A DNA stretch of 13,461 nt from UBA8828 sp046315175 (GTDB lineage Bacteria; Verrucomicrobiota; Verrucomicrobiia; Opitutales; UBA953). A program made the translations under genes and the position numbers. The stretch spans positions 1 to 13,461 of the forward strand of contig JBKDBK010000123.1 of the NCBI GenBank assembly GCA_046315175.1. The letters are read 5' to 3'. Of this stretch, positions 12,815 to 13,461 are shown in pieces. Below the pieces are notes generated by a model that did no database searches, had not been told where the DNA came from, and was given only the letters and a program-made list of their open reading frames with translations. Each line of letters opens with the position of its first letter. Position 1 is the first letter of the stretch.

Positions 12815-13461
12815 ATGAAGCAGCTGCAGCTCACCGTCACCTCCCGCGCCGCCAACGGCCGCGGTCCCTCCCGCCGCCTCCGCGAGGCCGGCTCCATCCC
12901 CGCCGTCATCTACGGCAAGTCGGGCACCCAGCTCGTCTCGGTCGAGCAGACCGCCTTCCGCACCCTGATGCGCGCCAAGGGCTCCTCCGCCGCCCTCATC
13001 GACCTCAGTGTCGAGGGCAAGGGCAAGCTGCTCTCCCTCATCAAGGAGTTCCAGCGCCACCCCATCACCCAGAAGTTCCTTCACATCGACCTCCTCGAGA
13101 TCGACCCCTCCTCGCCCATGACGGCCGACATCCCCGTCCGCCTCGTCGGCGAGCCCGTCGGCGTCCGCATGGACGGCGGCACGCTCAACCAGGTCTCTCA
13201 GACCATCCGCGTCCGCTGCCTTCCCAAGGACCTGCCCGAGGCCATCGAGGTCGACGTCGCCGAGATGAAGGTCGATGACTCCATCCACGTCGGCGAGGTC
13301 AAGGCCCCCGCCGGCATCACCTTCGTCGGCGACAAGAAGCGCGTCATCGCCGTCGTCACCGAGATGGCCGAGGAGGAGGTCGTCGAGACCCCCGCCGCCG
13401 GAGCCGCCGCGCCCGCCGCGGATGGCGCCGCCGCCCCCGCCGCCGGAGCCGCCGCGCCCGC
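12815..13461 (+). CDS. rplY: Ribosomal protein bL25 (TL5/CTC type), 3' end missing
   Basis: Partial: the frame is open to the contig end (215 complete codons). The protein binds 5S rRNA in the 50S subunit. Residues 1-92 or so are the L25 domain, starting MKQLQLTVTSRAANGRGPSRRLREAG and containing IPAVIYGKSG and the KEFQRHPITQKFLHIDLLEI segment. Residues from about 98 to 190 form the second, TL5-type beta domain (IPVRLVGEPVGVRMDGGTL, IEVDVAEMKVDDSIHVGEV). After EMAEEEVVE the tail becomes Ala/Pro/Gly-rich and repetitive and is cut off. ATG 12815 is set by family similarity. No Shine-Dalgarno is visible. The gene is divergent from the halogenase-like gene; in many bacteria rplY is followed by pth. 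Confidence 0.95.
   Translation, partial: MKQLQLTVTSRAANGRGPSRRLREAGSIPAVIYGKSGTQLVSVEQTAFRTLMRAKGSSAALIDLSVEGKGKLLSLIKEFQRHPITQKFLHIDLLEIDPSSPMTADIPVRLVGEPVGVRMDGGTLNQVSQTIRVRCLPKDLPEAIEVDVAEMKVDDSIHVGEVKAPAGITFVGDKKRVIAVVTEMAEEEVVETPAAGAAAPAADGAAAPAAGAAAP
13391..13461 (+). repeat. 45-bp tandem repeat in the rplY tail, truncated by the contig end
   Basis: The 26 bases at 13391-13416 recur exactly at 13436-13461, giving a period of 45 (15 codons) that encodes an Ala/Pro/Gly-rich unit. The contig stops on the last base of the second copy, which is what a short-read assembler does at an unresolved repeat. The number of units in the genome is therefore unknown. Confidence 0.85.

Noticed and set aside
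12809..13288. A 159-residue minus-strand frame at the right end
   Set aside because: It is the antisense of rplY, which shows clear L25 domain sequence on the plus strand.

Overview
This window is a GC-rich bacterial contig made of ordinary chromosomal genes, with three features that stand out: sequencing adapter at its left edge, a cluster of small hairpin and octamer repeats on the left, and a right edge that breaks inside a tandem repeat. The gene content (a cell-wall/outer-membrane type Gram-negative, a type I sulfatase, a GH18 glycosidase, a tryptophan-halogenase-like flavoprotein and a short RNase D-like exonuclease) together with the REP-like repeats suggests a Verrucomicrobiota bacterium near Opitutaceae. 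That placement is inference from gene style, not from a marker gene.

Layout, left to right. Positions 1-60 are Illumina Nextera i7 adapter, so genomic sequence starts at 61. Positions 61-276 hold two REP-like hairpins, a C-rich octamer array and two further hairpins. tRNA-Ala(GGC) lies at 277-352 on the minus strand. A short 3'-5' exonuclease gene (469-1137, +) follows. The convergent gap 1138-1581 is filled with a long period-8 repeat tract and two more REP-like hairpins.

A minus-strand gene block then reads from 8826 down to 1582: sulfatase, mfd (transcription-repair coupling factor), a secreted SurA/parvulin-type peptidyl-prolyl isomerase, and malQ (4-alpha-glucanotransferase). The mfd stop and the isomerase start share one base, and malQ follows the isomerase after 29 bases, so these three are very likely co-transcribed.

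Divergent from the sulfatase is a monocistronic plus-strand outer-membrane beta-barrel gene (8994-9869) that ends in a textbook Rho-independent terminator. A second minus-strand block reads from 12628 down to 10041: tryptophan-halogenase-like flavoprotein, tRNA-Leu(CAA), GH18 glycosidase, with gaps of only 52 and 12 bases. The right end carries the ribosomal protein L25/TL5 gene (rplY, +), cut off by the contig end within its Ala/Pro-rich tail.

I see no phage, insertion sequence, CRISPR array or defence system. The most unusual biology is the composite repeat family (a GTAG-led hairpin with compensatory stem changes, followed directly by G-quadruplex-capable octamers). The close tRNA-Leu/GH18 arrangement and the halogenase-like protein with an altered WxWxIP motif are also worth a second look.
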